A stretch of 64,000 bases of DNA from an uncultured Peptococcaceae bacterium (GTDB lineage: Bacteria > Bacillota > Limnochordia > Darwinibacteriales > Darwinibacteriaceae). Positions 1-8,512 of this stretch are shown here, piece after piece. Every line of letters starts with the position of its first letter. Position 1 is the first letter of the stretch. The stretch covers positions 1 through 64,000 of the forward strand of contig CALKAR010000022.1 of assembly GCA_937988745.1 (NCBI GenBank). The letters run 5' to 3'. The position numbers were made by a program, and so were the translations under genes. The notes under the pieces are model-generated. The model did no database searches. It worked only from the letters and a program-made list of their open reading frames with translations, and was not told the origin of the DNA.

Positions 1-255
1 AAACTTGGTAGCTTCTACCTTTACAAAGGGAGCGTTAGCCAGCTTGGCGAGACGGCGAGCAATTTCAGTTTTTCCTACTCCGGTAGGACCAATCATAAGA
101 ATGTTCTTAGGCGTTACTTCTTCCCTGAGCTCCGGGGGAAGTTTGGATCGGCGGTAGCGGTTGCGCAGCGCGATCGCTACTGCCTTCTTGGCTTCTTCTT
201 GACCGACTATATAGCGATTCAACTCATCAACAATCTGCCGTGGGGTTAGGTCCAC
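1..255 (-). CDS. hslU: ATP-dependent protease ATPase subunit HslU (ClpY), N-terminal part
   Basis: HslU is the AAA+ unfoldase that feeds substrates to the HslV peptidase in the cytoplasm. Only about the first 85 residues lie in the window; the gene runs off the left edge. It opens with the family's PRQIVDELNRYIVGQ segment, followed by Walker A GPTGVGKTE. The start is GTG at 255, with GGAGGT six bases upstream. It directly follows hslV, in the classic xerC-hslV-hslU order of Bacillota. The C-terminal half, including the sensor and hexamer regions, is not visible. Confidence 0.95.
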   Translation of the reverse strand, partial: MDLTPRQIVDELNRYIVGQEEAKKAVAIALRNRYRRSKLPPELREEVTPKNILMIGPTGVGKTEIARRLAKLANAPFVKVEATKF

Positions 256-269
256 AATTATACCTCCAC

Positions 270-809
270 TCAGCTCTTAAGTTCCAAAACGGTGATATTG
301 CTATTGGTATAGACACAAATTTCACTTGCAATGAGAAGTGCTTCTTTAGCTATCTCCTTGGCACTCAGATTCGAATGGGCAGCTAAAGCGCGGGCTGCTG
401 CCATCGCGTAGGGTCCTCCTGATCCGATGGCTGTGACCCCATCATCAGGTTCAATTACATCACCAGAACCTGATAAAACTAGGATGTGATCTTTATCTGC
501 AACAACAAGGAGTGCTTCTAGTCTGCGCAGATAACGATCACTGCGCCAATCCTTAGCCAGCTCGACTGCTGCACGGACCAATTGATTCGAGTAGTCCTTG
601 AGTTTATTTTCAAACTTTTCAAATAGAGTAAAGGCGTCCGCCGCCGAACCGGCAAATCCTGCAAGGATGGCTCCATCGGCAAGAGTCCTCAGCTTGACCG
701 CGCCATGTTTCATGATAGTATTTTGACCAAACGTTACTTGACCATCGCCGGCTAGGGCTGTCTGTCCATCTTTGCGTACGGCAACAATGGTTGTGGCATG
801 AAACTGCAT
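270..809 (-). CDS. hslV: ATP-dependent protease peptidase subunit HslV (ClpQ)
   Basis: Proteasome-like peptidase that forms a double hexameric chamber capped by HslU. The protein has 179 residues and starts MQFHATTIVAV. The TTIV segment matches the processed N terminus of the family, so Thr6 is the probable nucleophile after removal of a five-residue propeptide. Bacillus ClpQ uses Ser at this end; none is present here. GDGQVTFGQ and the IGSGG segment are conserved. An ATG at 827 is also in frame, but the ATG at 809 has GGGAGAGG just upstream and matches the family start. It follows xerC by a few bases and is probably cotranscribed with it. Confidence 0.95.
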   Translation of the reverse strand: MQFHATTIVAVRKDGQTALAGDGQVTFGQNTIMKHGAVKLRTLADGAILAGFAGSAADAFTLFEKFENKLKDYSNQLVRAAVELAKDWRSDRYLRRLEALLVVADKDHILVLSGSGDVIEPDDGVTAIGSGGPYAMAAARALAAHSNLSAKEIAKEALLIASEICVYTNSNITVLELKS

Positions 810-823
810 GATTCCTCTCCCTT

Positions 824-1723
824 TCATGCTCGGGGATGAGCCTTGTTATAAACGGATTTGAGACGCTGTCTGCTGACCCGCGTGTAGATCTGTGTAGCAG
901 ACAGATTGGAATGGCCCAGCATTTCCTGGACTGATCTAAGATCCGCACCGCCTTCTAAGAGATGTGTGGCAAAGCTGTGCCGAAAGGTATGCGGAGAAAT
1001 ATCTTTGGGAATACCGGCCTTCTCAGCCTGCTTTTCCAATATATACTGTACGCCGCGGGTTGAAAGTCTAGTACCGCGAGCATTTAGAAAAAGAGCGGGT
1101 TCCGTGCTGCTCTTAGCCAGCTTCGGCCGCTCCAAGAGATATTCCCTTAAGCATTCTAGGGCATGCTCACTGCAAGGTACAAGCCTTTCTTTGCGGCCTT
1201 TTCCCAAGACTCGTATAAAATTGTGGTTAAAGTCCACATCGTCAACATCGAGCCCAACCAGTTCCGATACTCGGATGCCGGTCGCATAGAGCATCTCGAA
1301 GATGGCGAGGTCACGTTTTTCCAAGATGGGGTCTTCGCGTTCCGCGGACGCAAGCAATTTGTCAACCTCATCAACAGTCATCACTGTGGGTAGTTTCTTT
1401 TCTTGCCGCGGTGATTTGATGCCCCGGGTGAAGTCGTTCGCGATGCGCCCCGTTCTCACCAAGTACTTACTGAACCCACGCAGTGAGGCCAATATGCGCG
1501 CAACAGAACGGCGGGAATAATCATGCACTGTTAGATAGGTCAGATAATCCCGGACCAGCTGTTTATCTAAAGCGTCTGGGTTGGGCTGCTTATCTAAGAG
1601 CTCACACTGTTCTGTGAAAAAATCCCAAAACTGCCGGAGATCGCGGCCATACGCCTCTATGGTTGCCGATGCAAGGTTGCGGTTCAGCTCCAGGTAATCA
1701 AGGTACTCGCGAATCAGATCCAT
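824..1723 (-). CDS. xerC: Tyrosine recombinase XerC (CodV-like)
   Basis: Site-specific recombinase that resolves chromosome dimers at dif during cell division. The 299 residues carry an N-terminal SAM-like core-binding domain (about 1-90) and a catalytic domain with all expected residues: R151, K175 in GKGRKER, H245 and R248 in HTFRH, H271 in LGHS, and nucleophile Y280. Full family length. It lies directly after trmFO and before hslV, as codV does in Bacillus. This conserved placement argues for a housekeeping Xer protein rather than a phage integrase. Confidence 0.94.
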   Translation of the reverse strand: MDLIREYLDYLELNRNLASATIEAYGRDLRQFWDFFTEQCELLDKQPNPDALDKQLVRDYLTYLTVHDYSRRSVARILASLRGFSKYLVRTGRIANDFTRGIKSPRQEKKLPTVMTVDEVDKLLASAEREDPILEKRDLAIFEMLYATGIRVSELVGLDVDDVDFNHNFIRVLGKGRKERLVPCSEHALECLREYLLERPKLAKSSTEPALFLNARGTRLSTRGVQYILEKQAEKAGIPKDISPHTFRHSFATHLLEGGADLRSVQEMLGHSNLSATQIYTRVSRQRLKSVYNKAHPRA

Positions 1724-3034
1724 TTAACCCTCTCCCACTTGGCTGAGGAACTCCTCGAGAGACTGCAGAGCACGTTCTACATAAGCCTCCTTGCGGGCCT
1801 GTTTGTCACGAATGCGCTGCTCTAGAGGCGGCAGCACACCGAAGTTAGCATTCATAGGTTGAAAATGTTTAGGGTCAGCTGTGCAGATATACTTTGCCAA
1901 CGCTCCTAACACAGTATCTTCGGGCAAAGTTAGTGGTTTAAGCCCGTTGGCTAGACGCCACGCATTAATTCCGGCCAGCAAACCAGAGGCGGTGCTTTCC
2001 ATATAGCCCTCAACTCCGGTAATTTGACCAGCTAGGAACACATGATTATAATCCCGCATCTGAAAAGTGGGCATCAACACCTTGGGTGAGTTCACAAAGG
2101 TGTTGCGGTGCATCACGCCATAGCGCACAAACTCAGCATTTCTTAGTGCGGGAATCATACGGAACACGCGCTTCTGCTCACCCCATTTTAGACGCGTCTG
2201 ACAGCCAACTAGGTTAAACAGAGTGGCCTCGGTGTTTTCTTTCCTGAGCTGCAGCACCGCATAAGGCCGTCTGCCCTCTTGGTCCTTCAGTCCGACTGGA
2301 CGGAAAGGTCCGTAGCGAAGTGCATCTTTTCCCCGTTTAGCAAGGACCTCGATGGGCATGCAGCCTTCAAATACGGAAAGATCACCTTCTAGTTCTTCGT
2401 TAATCGGTGCCAATTCAGCGTTCACTAAAGCTTCCCAGAAAGCTTCGTATTCTTCCTTATTAAGAGGACAGTTGAAATAATCTGGGTCCCCCTTGTCGTA
2501 GCGAGCTCCCCAAAAACCAGCACTCTCGTCAACTGTGGAACCGTCCACAATGGGTGCTGCTGCATCGTAAAAATGGAGATTTTCGCTTTGCGTCATGCGC
2601 TGCAGTGCATCGGTAAGGCTGTCACTTGTCAGCGGACCGGTAGCTACAATAGTAATTCCGTCGGGAATGCTTGTACACTCTTCTCGCACAATTGTGATCA
2701 GAGGATGCTGAGATATTTTCTCTGTCATCCTTTGGGCAAAAATGTGTCGGTCAACTGCTAAGGCACTGCCGGCCGGAACCCGCGCTTCATAAGCTGTTTC
2801 AAGGATTAACGAGCCAAGTCGCGCTATTTCCTTTTTCAAGAGGCCGGGTGCAGTAGTGTCTGCTGCCGAGCCGAAGGAATTCGAACATACCAACTCGGCA
2901 AACTTATCTGTGGTATGGGCAGGTGTCTGCTTAGCAGGACGCATTTCCCACAGCTTTACCGGATGGCCGCGGCGGGCGATCTGCCAAGCCGCTTCACAGC
3001 CGGCTAGACCCGCGCCTATAACATTAATGGCCAT
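1724..3034 (-). CDS. trmFO: Methylenetetrahydrofolate-tRNA-(uracil-5-)-methyltransferase TrmFO
   Basis: Folate- and FAD-dependent enzyme that makes m5U54 in the T loop of tRNA. The N terminus has the dinucleotide fold NVIGAGLAGCEAAW. The LVCSNSFG and FEGCMPIE segments carry the conserved cysteines of the family, and the C-terminal AGQITGVEGYMESTASG stretch is typical. The ATG at 3034 (436 residues) is chosen because AAAGGA sits nine bases upstream. An in-frame TTG at 3043 overlaps the topA stop but would put the Shine-Dalgarno sequence directly against the start. Cotranscribed with topA upstream and xerC downstream. Confidence 0.94.
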   Translation of the reverse strand: MAINVIGAGLAGCEAAWQIARRGHPVKLWEMRPAKQTPAHTTDKFAELVCSNSFGSAADTTAPGLLKKEIARLGSLILETAYEARVPAGSALAVDRHIFAQRMTEKISQHPLITIVREECTSIPDGITIVATGPLTSDSLTDALQRMTQSENLHFYDAAAPIVDGSTVDESAGFWGARYDKGDPDYFNCPLNKEEYEAFWEALVNAELAPINEELEGDLSVFEGCMPIEVLAKRGKDALRYGPFRPVGLKDQEGRRPYAVLQLRKENTEATLFNLVGCQTRLKWGEQKRVFRMIPALRNAEFVRYGVMHRNTFVNSPKVLMPTFQMRDYNHVFLAGQITGVEGYMESTASGLLAGINAWRLANGLKPLTLPEDTVLGALAKYICTADPKHFQPMNANFGVLPPLEQRIRDKQARKEAYVERALQSLEEFLSQVGEG

Positions 3035-3039
3035 GTATC

Positions 3040-5118
3040 TCAATCCTTTCCGGGACAGTCTTTATTCGCACAAATTGGAGGAGTCCCCTGTTTCTTTACA
3101 ACTAGCAATTTACCGCAGTGGCGGCACTCCTCATTTACTGGGCGCTGCCAGCTGGTAAAGTCACAGTCAGGATAATTACTGCATCCGTAGAACAGCCTTC
3201 CTCTGCGGGAGCGCCGTTCTACTATCTGCCCGCCGGTACGACCCGCTTTCTTGCAATCGGGACACTCGATTCCAATTTCGTTGAGGATCGGTTTAGTGTT
3301 TTTGCAATCAGGATAGCCGGGACATGCCAAGAACTTACCAAAACGGCCCAGCTTGTAGACCATCATACGGCCGCATTTTTCACACTGAACATCGCTCACT
3401 TCGTCTTGAATATCGATCTTCTCAATGTCCGAATGCGCCTTTTCCAAATCTTTAGCAAAATCTTCGTAGAAGTCGCGCAGCACTTCTTGCCATACAGTCT
3501 CTCCCTCTTCGATCTTGTCAAGCTGCTCCTCCATAGAGGCGGTGAACCCTGTGTCTAGGAGGTTGGCGAAGTACTCCTTGAGAACGTCGACAACAATATA
3601 GCCAAGCTCTGTTGGAACGAATCGGCGGTCTTCTAAACGGACATAACCGCGACGAACTATGGTATCAATAATAGGTGCATAAGTGCTGGGCCGGCCTATG
3701 CCGAGTTCTTCCAGAACCTTAACCAGCATGGCTTCGGTATATCGCGGCGGTGGCTGGGTGAAGTGCTGTTCTAGTTTGAGATCCAGCAACGCTGCTGACT
3801 CCCCCTCCTCCATGGGAGGAAGCATTCCAGAGCCACTTTCTCCGTTATCATCTCTACCTTCTTCATAAAGCTTCAAGAAACCTGGGAATTTAATTGTGGA
3901 TCCAGTTGCTCTAAATTCGTAGTCCCCTACCTCGATATCTACACCTACTACGTCGTAGACGGCCGATGCCATTTGGCTGGCAGTGAAACGTTCCCAAATC
4001 AGTTTATAGAGACGATACTGGTCGCGGGTTAGATATGGCTTGATAGCTTCGGGAGTCCGCTCTACCGCTGTGGGGCGAATTGCTTCGTGAGCTTCTTGAG
4101 CTCCTTTCTTCGAGGCAAAAGTCCGCGGCCTGGTAGGTAGATATTCCTTCCCGAACTGAGATTGAATCAGTCCGCGCACTGCCTCAACGGCTTCTTGAGA
4201 TACCCTCGTAGCATCTGTACGCATATAGGTAATGAGACCAACAGTGCCCTCATCACCTACGTCTAGTCCTTCATAAAGCTGTTGGGCGATCTGCATGGTC
4301 TTCTTGGCAGAAAAGCGCAATTTACGCGCTGCTTCCTGCTGCATAGTGCTGGTTGTAAAAGGAGGAGCAGGATTGCGGCGGCGCTCCCGACGCTGAACTG
4401 ATGTAATCTTCCAAGGTAGGCCATCGATATCATTCTTTACCTTTAGAGCAGCCTCTTCATTGGGGAGGTCAATTTTCTTATTCTTGTATTTGTTTAGCTT
4501 CGCCTCAAAGGGCGCCTTCGCCTCGGTCTCGAGCTGAGCAGTAACACTCCAGTATTCTTCCGGTTCAAAAGCGTCAATTTCGCGCTGGCGGTCTACAATG
4601 ATCCGCACAGCTACGGACTGAACGCGTCCTGCACTGAGGCCTGGCTTAATCTTTGCCCATAGAAGCGGACTTAGCTGATATCCTACAATTCTATCGAGGA
4701 TACGCCGTGCCTGCTGTGCATCAACGAGGGATTGTCTGATTGATCGAGGTGACTTGATTGCCGATTTTACTGCATTTTTGGTAATTTCCCGGAATTCAAT
4801 CCGGCAGTCCTCATCTTTCACTTTAAGGGCATGTAAAAGATGCCAAGCGATTGCTTCACCTTCCCTGTCCGGGTCAGTGGCCAAATAGATGCGATCGGCT
4901 TTCTTCGCTGCTTCGCGCAGTTCCTTAAGAATGGGGCCTTTACCCCGAATGGTAATGTATCTTGGTTCAAAGTTATTCTCTAAATCTATGCCAAATTGAC
5001 TTTTAGGAAGATCCCGGACATGGCCCATGGACGCTTTAACGACATAGTTTCTGCCGAGAAAACGGCCGATTGTTCGGGCCTTTGCCGGAGACTCCACAAT
5101 CACTAGTGATTTTCCCAC
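3040..5118 (-). CDS. topA: DNA topoisomerase I (type IA)
   Basis: Relaxes negative supercoils through a 5' phosphotyrosine link. The 692 residues comprise an N-terminal TOPRIM domain with E9 and the D82-x-D84-x-E86 acidic cluster, the catalytic Tyr298 in LITYMRTD, and three C-terminal C4-type zinc ribbons starting near CEKCGRMM, CPDCKKAG and CRHCGKLL. The start is GTG at 5118, seven bases after GGAGGT. First gene of the topA-trmFO-xerC-hslV-hslU operon, with its own promoter at 5182-5210 and a leader hairpin. Confidence 0.96.
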   Translation of the reverse strand: MGKSLVIVESPAKARTIGRFLGRNYVVKASMGHVRDLPKSQFGIDLENNFEPRYITIRGKGPILKELREAAKKADRIYLATDPDREGEAIAWHLLHALKVKDEDCRIEFREITKNAVKSAIKSPRSIRQSLVDAQQARRILDRIVGYQLSPLLWAKIKPGLSAGRVQSVAVRIIVDRQREIDAFEPEEYWSVTAQLETEAKAPFEAKLNKYKNKKIDLPNEEAALKVKNDIDGLPWKITSVQRRERRRNPAPPFTTSTMQQEAARKLRFSAKKTMQIAQQLYEGLDVGDEGTVGLITYMRTDATRVSQEAVEAVRGLIQSQFGKEYLPTRPRTFASKKGAQEAHEAIRPTAVERTPEAIKPYLTRDQYRLYKLIWERFTASQMASAVYDVVGVDIEVGDYEFRATGSTIKFPGFLKLYEEGRDDNGESGSGMLPPMEEGESAALLDLKLEQHFTQPPPRYTEAMLVKVLEELGIGRPSTYAPIIDTIVRRGYVRLEDRRFVPTELGYIVVDVLKEYFANLLDTGFTASMEEQLDKIEEGETVWQEVLRDFYEDFAKDLEKAHSDIEKIDIQDEVSDVQCEKCGRMMVYKLGRFGKFLACPGYPDCKNTKPILNEIGIECPDCKKAGRTGGQIVERRSRRGRLFYGCSNYPDCDFTSWQRPVNEECRHCGKLLVVKKQGTPPICANKDCPGKD

Positions 5119-5141
5119 GGGACACCTCCACGCACAGGGAA

Positions 5142-5160
5142 GGGAGGACTCTGTCCTCCC
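5142..5160 (-). other. Perfect hairpin in topA leader
   Basis: GGGAGGAC, three-base loop, GTCCTCCC: an 8-bp perfect stem in the 5' leader of topA, about 12 bases before the ribosome binding site. No U-run follows, so it is not a standard terminator. The CCTCC arm could alternatively pair with the topA Shine-Dalgarno GGAGG. That suggests possible translational or RNA-stability control, but this is inference. Confidence 0.5.
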
Positions 5161-5181
5161 CGACCCGTTTGAATACTAATC

Positions 5182-5210
5182 ATTATAGTGCCTTTGGTTA
5201 ATTTATGCAA
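5182..5210 (-). promoter_or_regulatory. Sigma-A type promoter of topA operon
   Basis: On the minus strand TTGCAT (5210-5205), a 17-base spacer and a consensus TATAAT (5187-5182). The -35 element overlaps the end of dprA, so the topA operon can be transcribed separately from dprA. Confidence 0.75.
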
Positions 5211-6249
5211 GGGGTGGCCCCTGCGCTCGAGCTGGATCAGCCAGCTCCAATTCGGTGATTTTGGTCAAGACAGTAGTAATCGGGAGGTTCAGTTGAGCGC
5301 TTATCTCATCCGGTGATGCTCCCTTGTAAAACAATTCAGCTATAGGATCTGAAGTCCCTTCTTTAGAATCCATCTCGTCTGTAATCAGCCCCAGCAGGAC
5401 ATCGCTTGGTTCCATAGCTAATCCTGCGCCTTGCTGAATGAGCCTATTAGTTCCACCATGCAGGGGATCAGTGATATTGCCAGGTATTGCCCAGACATCT
5501 TTGCCGAGTTCTGCCGCCCAATCGGCAGTATTGATCGCGCCAGACTTAATGCCTGCCTCAACAACGAGAACCCTCTGCGCAAGTGCAGCTATGAGACGGT
5601 TGCGCCTCGGGAAATTCCCCGGTACGGTGCGGTGCGTACTTGCAAATTCACTGACCAATGCACCATTTTCAGCAATTCGGCGAGCCAACCCTACGTGCTC
5701 CTTAGGATAGATGCTGCCGATGTTAGAGCCGAGAACTGCAGTTGTCTTGCCTCCCATACTCAAAGCTGCAGTGTGAGCTTCATGATCAATGCCTCGGGCG
5801 AGACCACTGATAACACAGCATCCTCTACGGACAAACTCACGAGAAAAGAGTCTTGCCTGTCTCAAGCCCTGTCGAGATGGACGGCGCGTACCCACTACTG
5901 CAATACCTGGTTCAATAGGCAGAGAACCTACAATATATAGGACCGGTGGCGCGAGAGGCAGGTTCCTCAGAAGCTGGGGATAGGCTTTATCTACCAGTGT
6001 GACAATCCTGCCCCCGAGAGTGCTCGCCCAGTTTTCTTCCTTCACAGGATCGATTTGGCGGCGCTGCTCCACGATTTTTTGAGCCAGGCCAGGACCAATT
6101 CCTGGCGTTTTTAAAAGCTCCGCATACGGTGCCACCCAGGCTTTTTCTAAATTCCCAAACATTTTGACCAGAGCGGCAATACGCCTCGGTCCTATGCCGT
6201 TTACCATGTTAAATGCTATCAAGAATTCTCGGCTGAACGCCAATGGCAT
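5203..6249 (-). CDS. dprA: DNA processing protein DprA (Smf)
   Basis: Binds incoming single-stranded DNA and loads RecA during natural transformation. The 348 residues contain an N-terminal helix-hairpin-helix region (GIGPRRIAAL, TPGIGPGLA), a Rossmann-like core with VVGTRRPS, SGLARGIDHEAH and FPRRNRLIAALA, and a C-terminal winged-helix-like tail. The ATG at 6249 has its purine tract only two bases away. The TTG at 6243 has GGAG eight bases upstream and may be the true start. Together with the divergent comM nearby it suggests competence functions. Confidence 0.93.
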   Translation of the reverse strand: MPLAFSREFLIAFNMVNGIGPRRIAALVKMFGNLEKAWVAPYAELLKTPGIGPGLAQKIVEQRRQIDPVKEENWASTLGGRIVTLVDKAYPQLLRNLPLAPPVLYIVGSLPIEPGIAVVGTRRPSRQGLRQARLFSREFVRRGCCVISGLARGIDHEAHTAALSMGGKTTAVLGSNIGSIYPKEHVGLARRIAENGALVSEFASTHRTVPGNFPRRNRLIAALAQRVLVVEAGIKSGAINTADWAAELGKDVWAIPGNITDPLHGGTNRLIQQGAGLAMEPSDVLLGLITDEMDSKEGTSDPIAELFYKGASPDEISAQLNLPITTVLTKITELELADPARAQGPPLA

Positions 6250-6254
6250 CTCTC

Positions 6255-6479
6255 CTATTCATCATCCAAACCGAAGGAATCATCAATCAGACTATCTAAA
6301 ATAGCCTGCAGCTCCTCCTCCCACTTCAGCTGGTATATGCGCAGATCTACATCACTTACAACCGATCCGGAGCGGCAGTTTGTGCAGACAATGCCGTACA
6401 TGTTCCCTCTTCTTCCCTTCACACTGTGAGGGGTATCTACACTGCAGAATGGGCAGCGAAAAATACGTGTGACTCCCAC
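6255..6479 (-). CDS. Small zinc-ribbon protein of unknown function
   Basis: No named family recognised. The reading frame has CPFC and CTNC pairs about 25 residues apart, typical of a treble-clef or rubredoxin-like zinc ribbon, and an acidic C-terminal tail ending SFGLDDE. The longest open frame begins at an ATG at 6587, but that codon lies between the -35 and -10 of a good promoter. A GTG at 6479, with GGAG six bases upstream, gives a 74-residue protein starting just before the first CxxC and is the likelier start. It ends six bases before dprA, so the two are probably cotranscribed. Confidence 0.6.
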   Translation of the reverse strand: MGVTRIFRCPFCSVDTPHSVKGRRGNMYGIVCTNCRSGSVVSDVDLRIYQLKWEEELQAILDSLIDDSFGLDDE

Positions 6480-6577
6480 ATCAAACTCCAACTCTCCACC
6501 CCCTTGAGGTTGCTCTTGTTTAGCATGCCGAGGGAGGGGGAGTTCTATGTTAGGAGGGAATTGTCGCAACTGTGTAT

Positions 6578-6606
6578 AATATACCATTATTCAGATAATT
6601 ATTCAA
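6578..6606 (-). promoter_or_regulatory. Promoter of zinc-ribbon gene and dprA
   Basis: TTGAAT (6606-6601), 17 bases, TATATT (6583-6578) on the minus strand. The expected start is near 6571. It lies back to back with a TATAAT (6575-6580) reading toward comM. Confidence 0.6.
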
Positions 6607-6621
6607 GGAGGAATGGATTGA

Positions 6622-8061
6622 TTGATTAGAGTACTCAGCGGCTGCCTGCTCGGCATAGAAGGATTTCCAATCGATGTGGAAGTAGATGTACGTCCGGGAC
6701 TGCCTGGATTCGAAATAGTTGGGCTTCCTAGTGCTAGTGTCAAGGAAAGCCGGGCCAGAGTTCGATCAGCAGTACGCAACTCTGGATTTCAGTTCCCAAC
6801 GAAGAAAGTTATTGTTAATCTCGCTCCTGCAGATGCTAAGAAAGATGGCTCACTGTTCGATTTAGCTTTGGCATTGGCGATCTTGGGTCATCAGGGGGAG
6901 CTTCCCAGGGAAAGCCTGAGAAACAAGCTGATTGCTGGTGAGCTGTCTCTCAGCGGACACGTCCGCCCTGTATCAGGAATACTAGCTCTCGCTCAACTTG
7001 CCAAGCGGAGCGGTTGGAGCATTATGGTGCCTGTCGGCAACGCCGAACAAGCGGCTAGCATAGATGGGCTTGATGTTATACCCGTGAGCACTCTTAAGGA
7101 AGCAGTGCATATTCTCCAAGGCAGGAAAAAAGCTGCTCGGATTACTCCGCCTCCTTATGAGGGCCTGCGGCATGATCCACCTGAGGAAGAAGTTAAAGGA
7201 CAGCAGACAGCAAAGAGGGCCCTTGAAATTGCAGCTGCAGGAAGACACCATGTGCTGCTTATTGGACCACCAGGCGTGGGCAAAACTCTGCTGGCAAGGA
7301 CAGCCGCTGCGTTACTTCCACCGATGACAAAAAAAGAAGCCATTGAGGTAACGGCTGTTTACTCAGCAGCAGGTATGGCCAACACTGCGCTCAAGCAGCA
7401 TCGGCCGGTTCGTATGCCGCATCACAGCGCTACGCGAACCGCTGTATTGGGAGGGGGTACGCGTCCTCGGCCCGGCGAAATTTCGCTGGCTCATCGAGGT
7501 CTGCTTGTGCTAGATGAACTTCCAGAATTCAGCAGCGATGTGCTCCAGGCTCTGCGGGAACCCCTAGACCAAAAACGGATCCACATTTCTAGGGCAGGAT
7601 ACAGTGTGACCTTCCCTGCTGACTGTTGGATTATTGCAACAGCGAACCCATGTCCCTGTGGATATTTTGGCAGCAGCATTAAGGAATGTCACTGTACTTC
7701 TGCCGAGCTGTCACGCTACCAGCGCAAACTGCGGGGGCCCTTGCTTGACCGTTTTGACATCTTCTGCCAGCTCGATGAGGTGAAATGCGCTGAACTCCAG
7801 CACAAGGAAGAGATTCCATGGTACGCAAAAAAAGCCCCTATAAATGGCAGGGCTGCTGCACGAGCTCTTCCTATAGATATGGCCGCCAAGAAGATACTCC
7901 AGGCGGCTCAAGAACGATTGAAGCTTTCAGTCCGCAGTTATAATAAGACGATTAAAGTGGCGCGCACGATCGCCTATTTAGATAATACTGAGCATGTGCA
8001 GGCGCAGCACGTGGCTGAAGCGCTGCAGTTTCGTTATCAGCGGTTGCCCAGCCTTAATTAA
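6622..8061 (+). CDS. comM: YifB/ComM-family Mg chelatase-like AAA+ ATPase
   Basis: ComM-type helicases promote branch migration during transformation; the role in this organism is inferred. The 479 residues show the N-terminal ChlI-like domain (GLPGFEIVGLPSASVKESR), Walker A GPPGVGKT at 215-222, Walker B LLVLDELPEF, an arginine-finger region near LLDRFDIF and a C-terminal Mg-chelatase helical domain. The start is TTG at 6622 with AAGGAGG about ten bases upstream; nearby ATG and TTG codons in other frames run into stops. Slightly shorter than many YifB proteins. It ends convergently on an Lrp-family gene. Confidence 0.9.
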   Translation: MIRVLSGCLLGIEGFPIDVEVDVRPGLPGFEIVGLPSASVKESRARVRSAVRNSGFQFPTKKVIVNLAPADAKKDGSLFDLALALAILGHQGELPRESLRNKLIAGELSLSGHVRPVSGILALAQLAKRSGWSIMVPVGNAEQAASIDGLDVIPVSTLKEAVHILQGRKKAARITPPPYEGLRHDPPEEEVKGQQTAKRALEIAAAGRHHVLLIGPPGVGKTLLARTAAALLPPMTKKEAIEVTAVYSAAGMANTALKQHRPVRMPHHSATRTAVLGGGTRPRPGEISLAHRGLLVLDELPEFSSDVLQALREPLDQKRIHISRAGYSVTFPADCWIIATANPCPCGYFGSSIKECHCTSAELSRYQRKLRGPLLDRFDIFCQLDEVKCAELQHKEEIPWYAKKAPINGRAAARALPIDMAAKKILQAAQERLKLSVRSYNKTIKVARTIAYLDNTEHVQAQHVAEALQFRYQRLPSLN

Positions 8062-8512
8062 CTCCCCAGGCAAAGTTTTCTTTTGCCACTTTTAATACGA
8101 GTGAGGTGCCGGTGTTAAGAATACCCGGGATATCGCTGAGCTTCTTGATCAGAAAATCAAGCAGCTCATCGTTGTTGGATACTGCCACCTGAATAACTAA
8201 GTCGAAGTTACCGGTGGAAAGCGCTACAAATCGCACTTCCGGCATCTTCACAAGGGCTTCCGCTGTCTGATCGAGGAGCGCCCGTTCCACCTTTAGACCC
8301 ACGATAGCAACCGTGCTGAGGCCAATCTTGAAGGGGTCAGTCACACCGACAATACGGAGAATTTTGTCATCTAATAGCCTTGCAATACGCCTTCTAACTG
8401 TACCTTCGGCGAGGCCTAGTTCGTTTGCTATGGTAAGAAAAGGCATTCTCCCATCATCCTGCAGCAGTTCAATAATTCTGCGATCAGTATCATCCAAATT
8501 ATGTCTAGCCAT
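8054..8512 (-). CDS. Lrp/AsnC-family transcriptional regulator
   Basis: DNA-binding regulator with an N-terminal winged helix (LDDTDRRIIELLQDDGR through GTVRRRIARL) and a C-terminal RAM/AsnC ligand-binding domain. The ATG at 8512 (152 residues) has GAGGAG ten bases upstream and fits the family start; the ATG at 8536 lies ahead of it. It overlaps the upstream Lrp paralogue by eight bases, so the two are translationally coupled and may form mixed oligomers. The effector is unknown. Tail-to-tail overlap with comM. Confidence 0.88.
   Translation of the reverse strand: MARHNLDDTDRRIIELLQDDGRMPFLTIANELGLAEGTVRRRIARLLDDKILRIVGVTDPFKIGLSTVAIVGLKVERALLDQTAEALVKMPEVRFVALSTGNFDLVIQVAVSNNDELLDFLIKKLSDIPGILNTGTSLVLKVAKENFAWGVN

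Noticed and set aside
824..1723. xerC considered as a phage or integron integrase
   Set aside because: Its place between trmFO and hslV is the conserved codV location, and its length and residues fit XerC.
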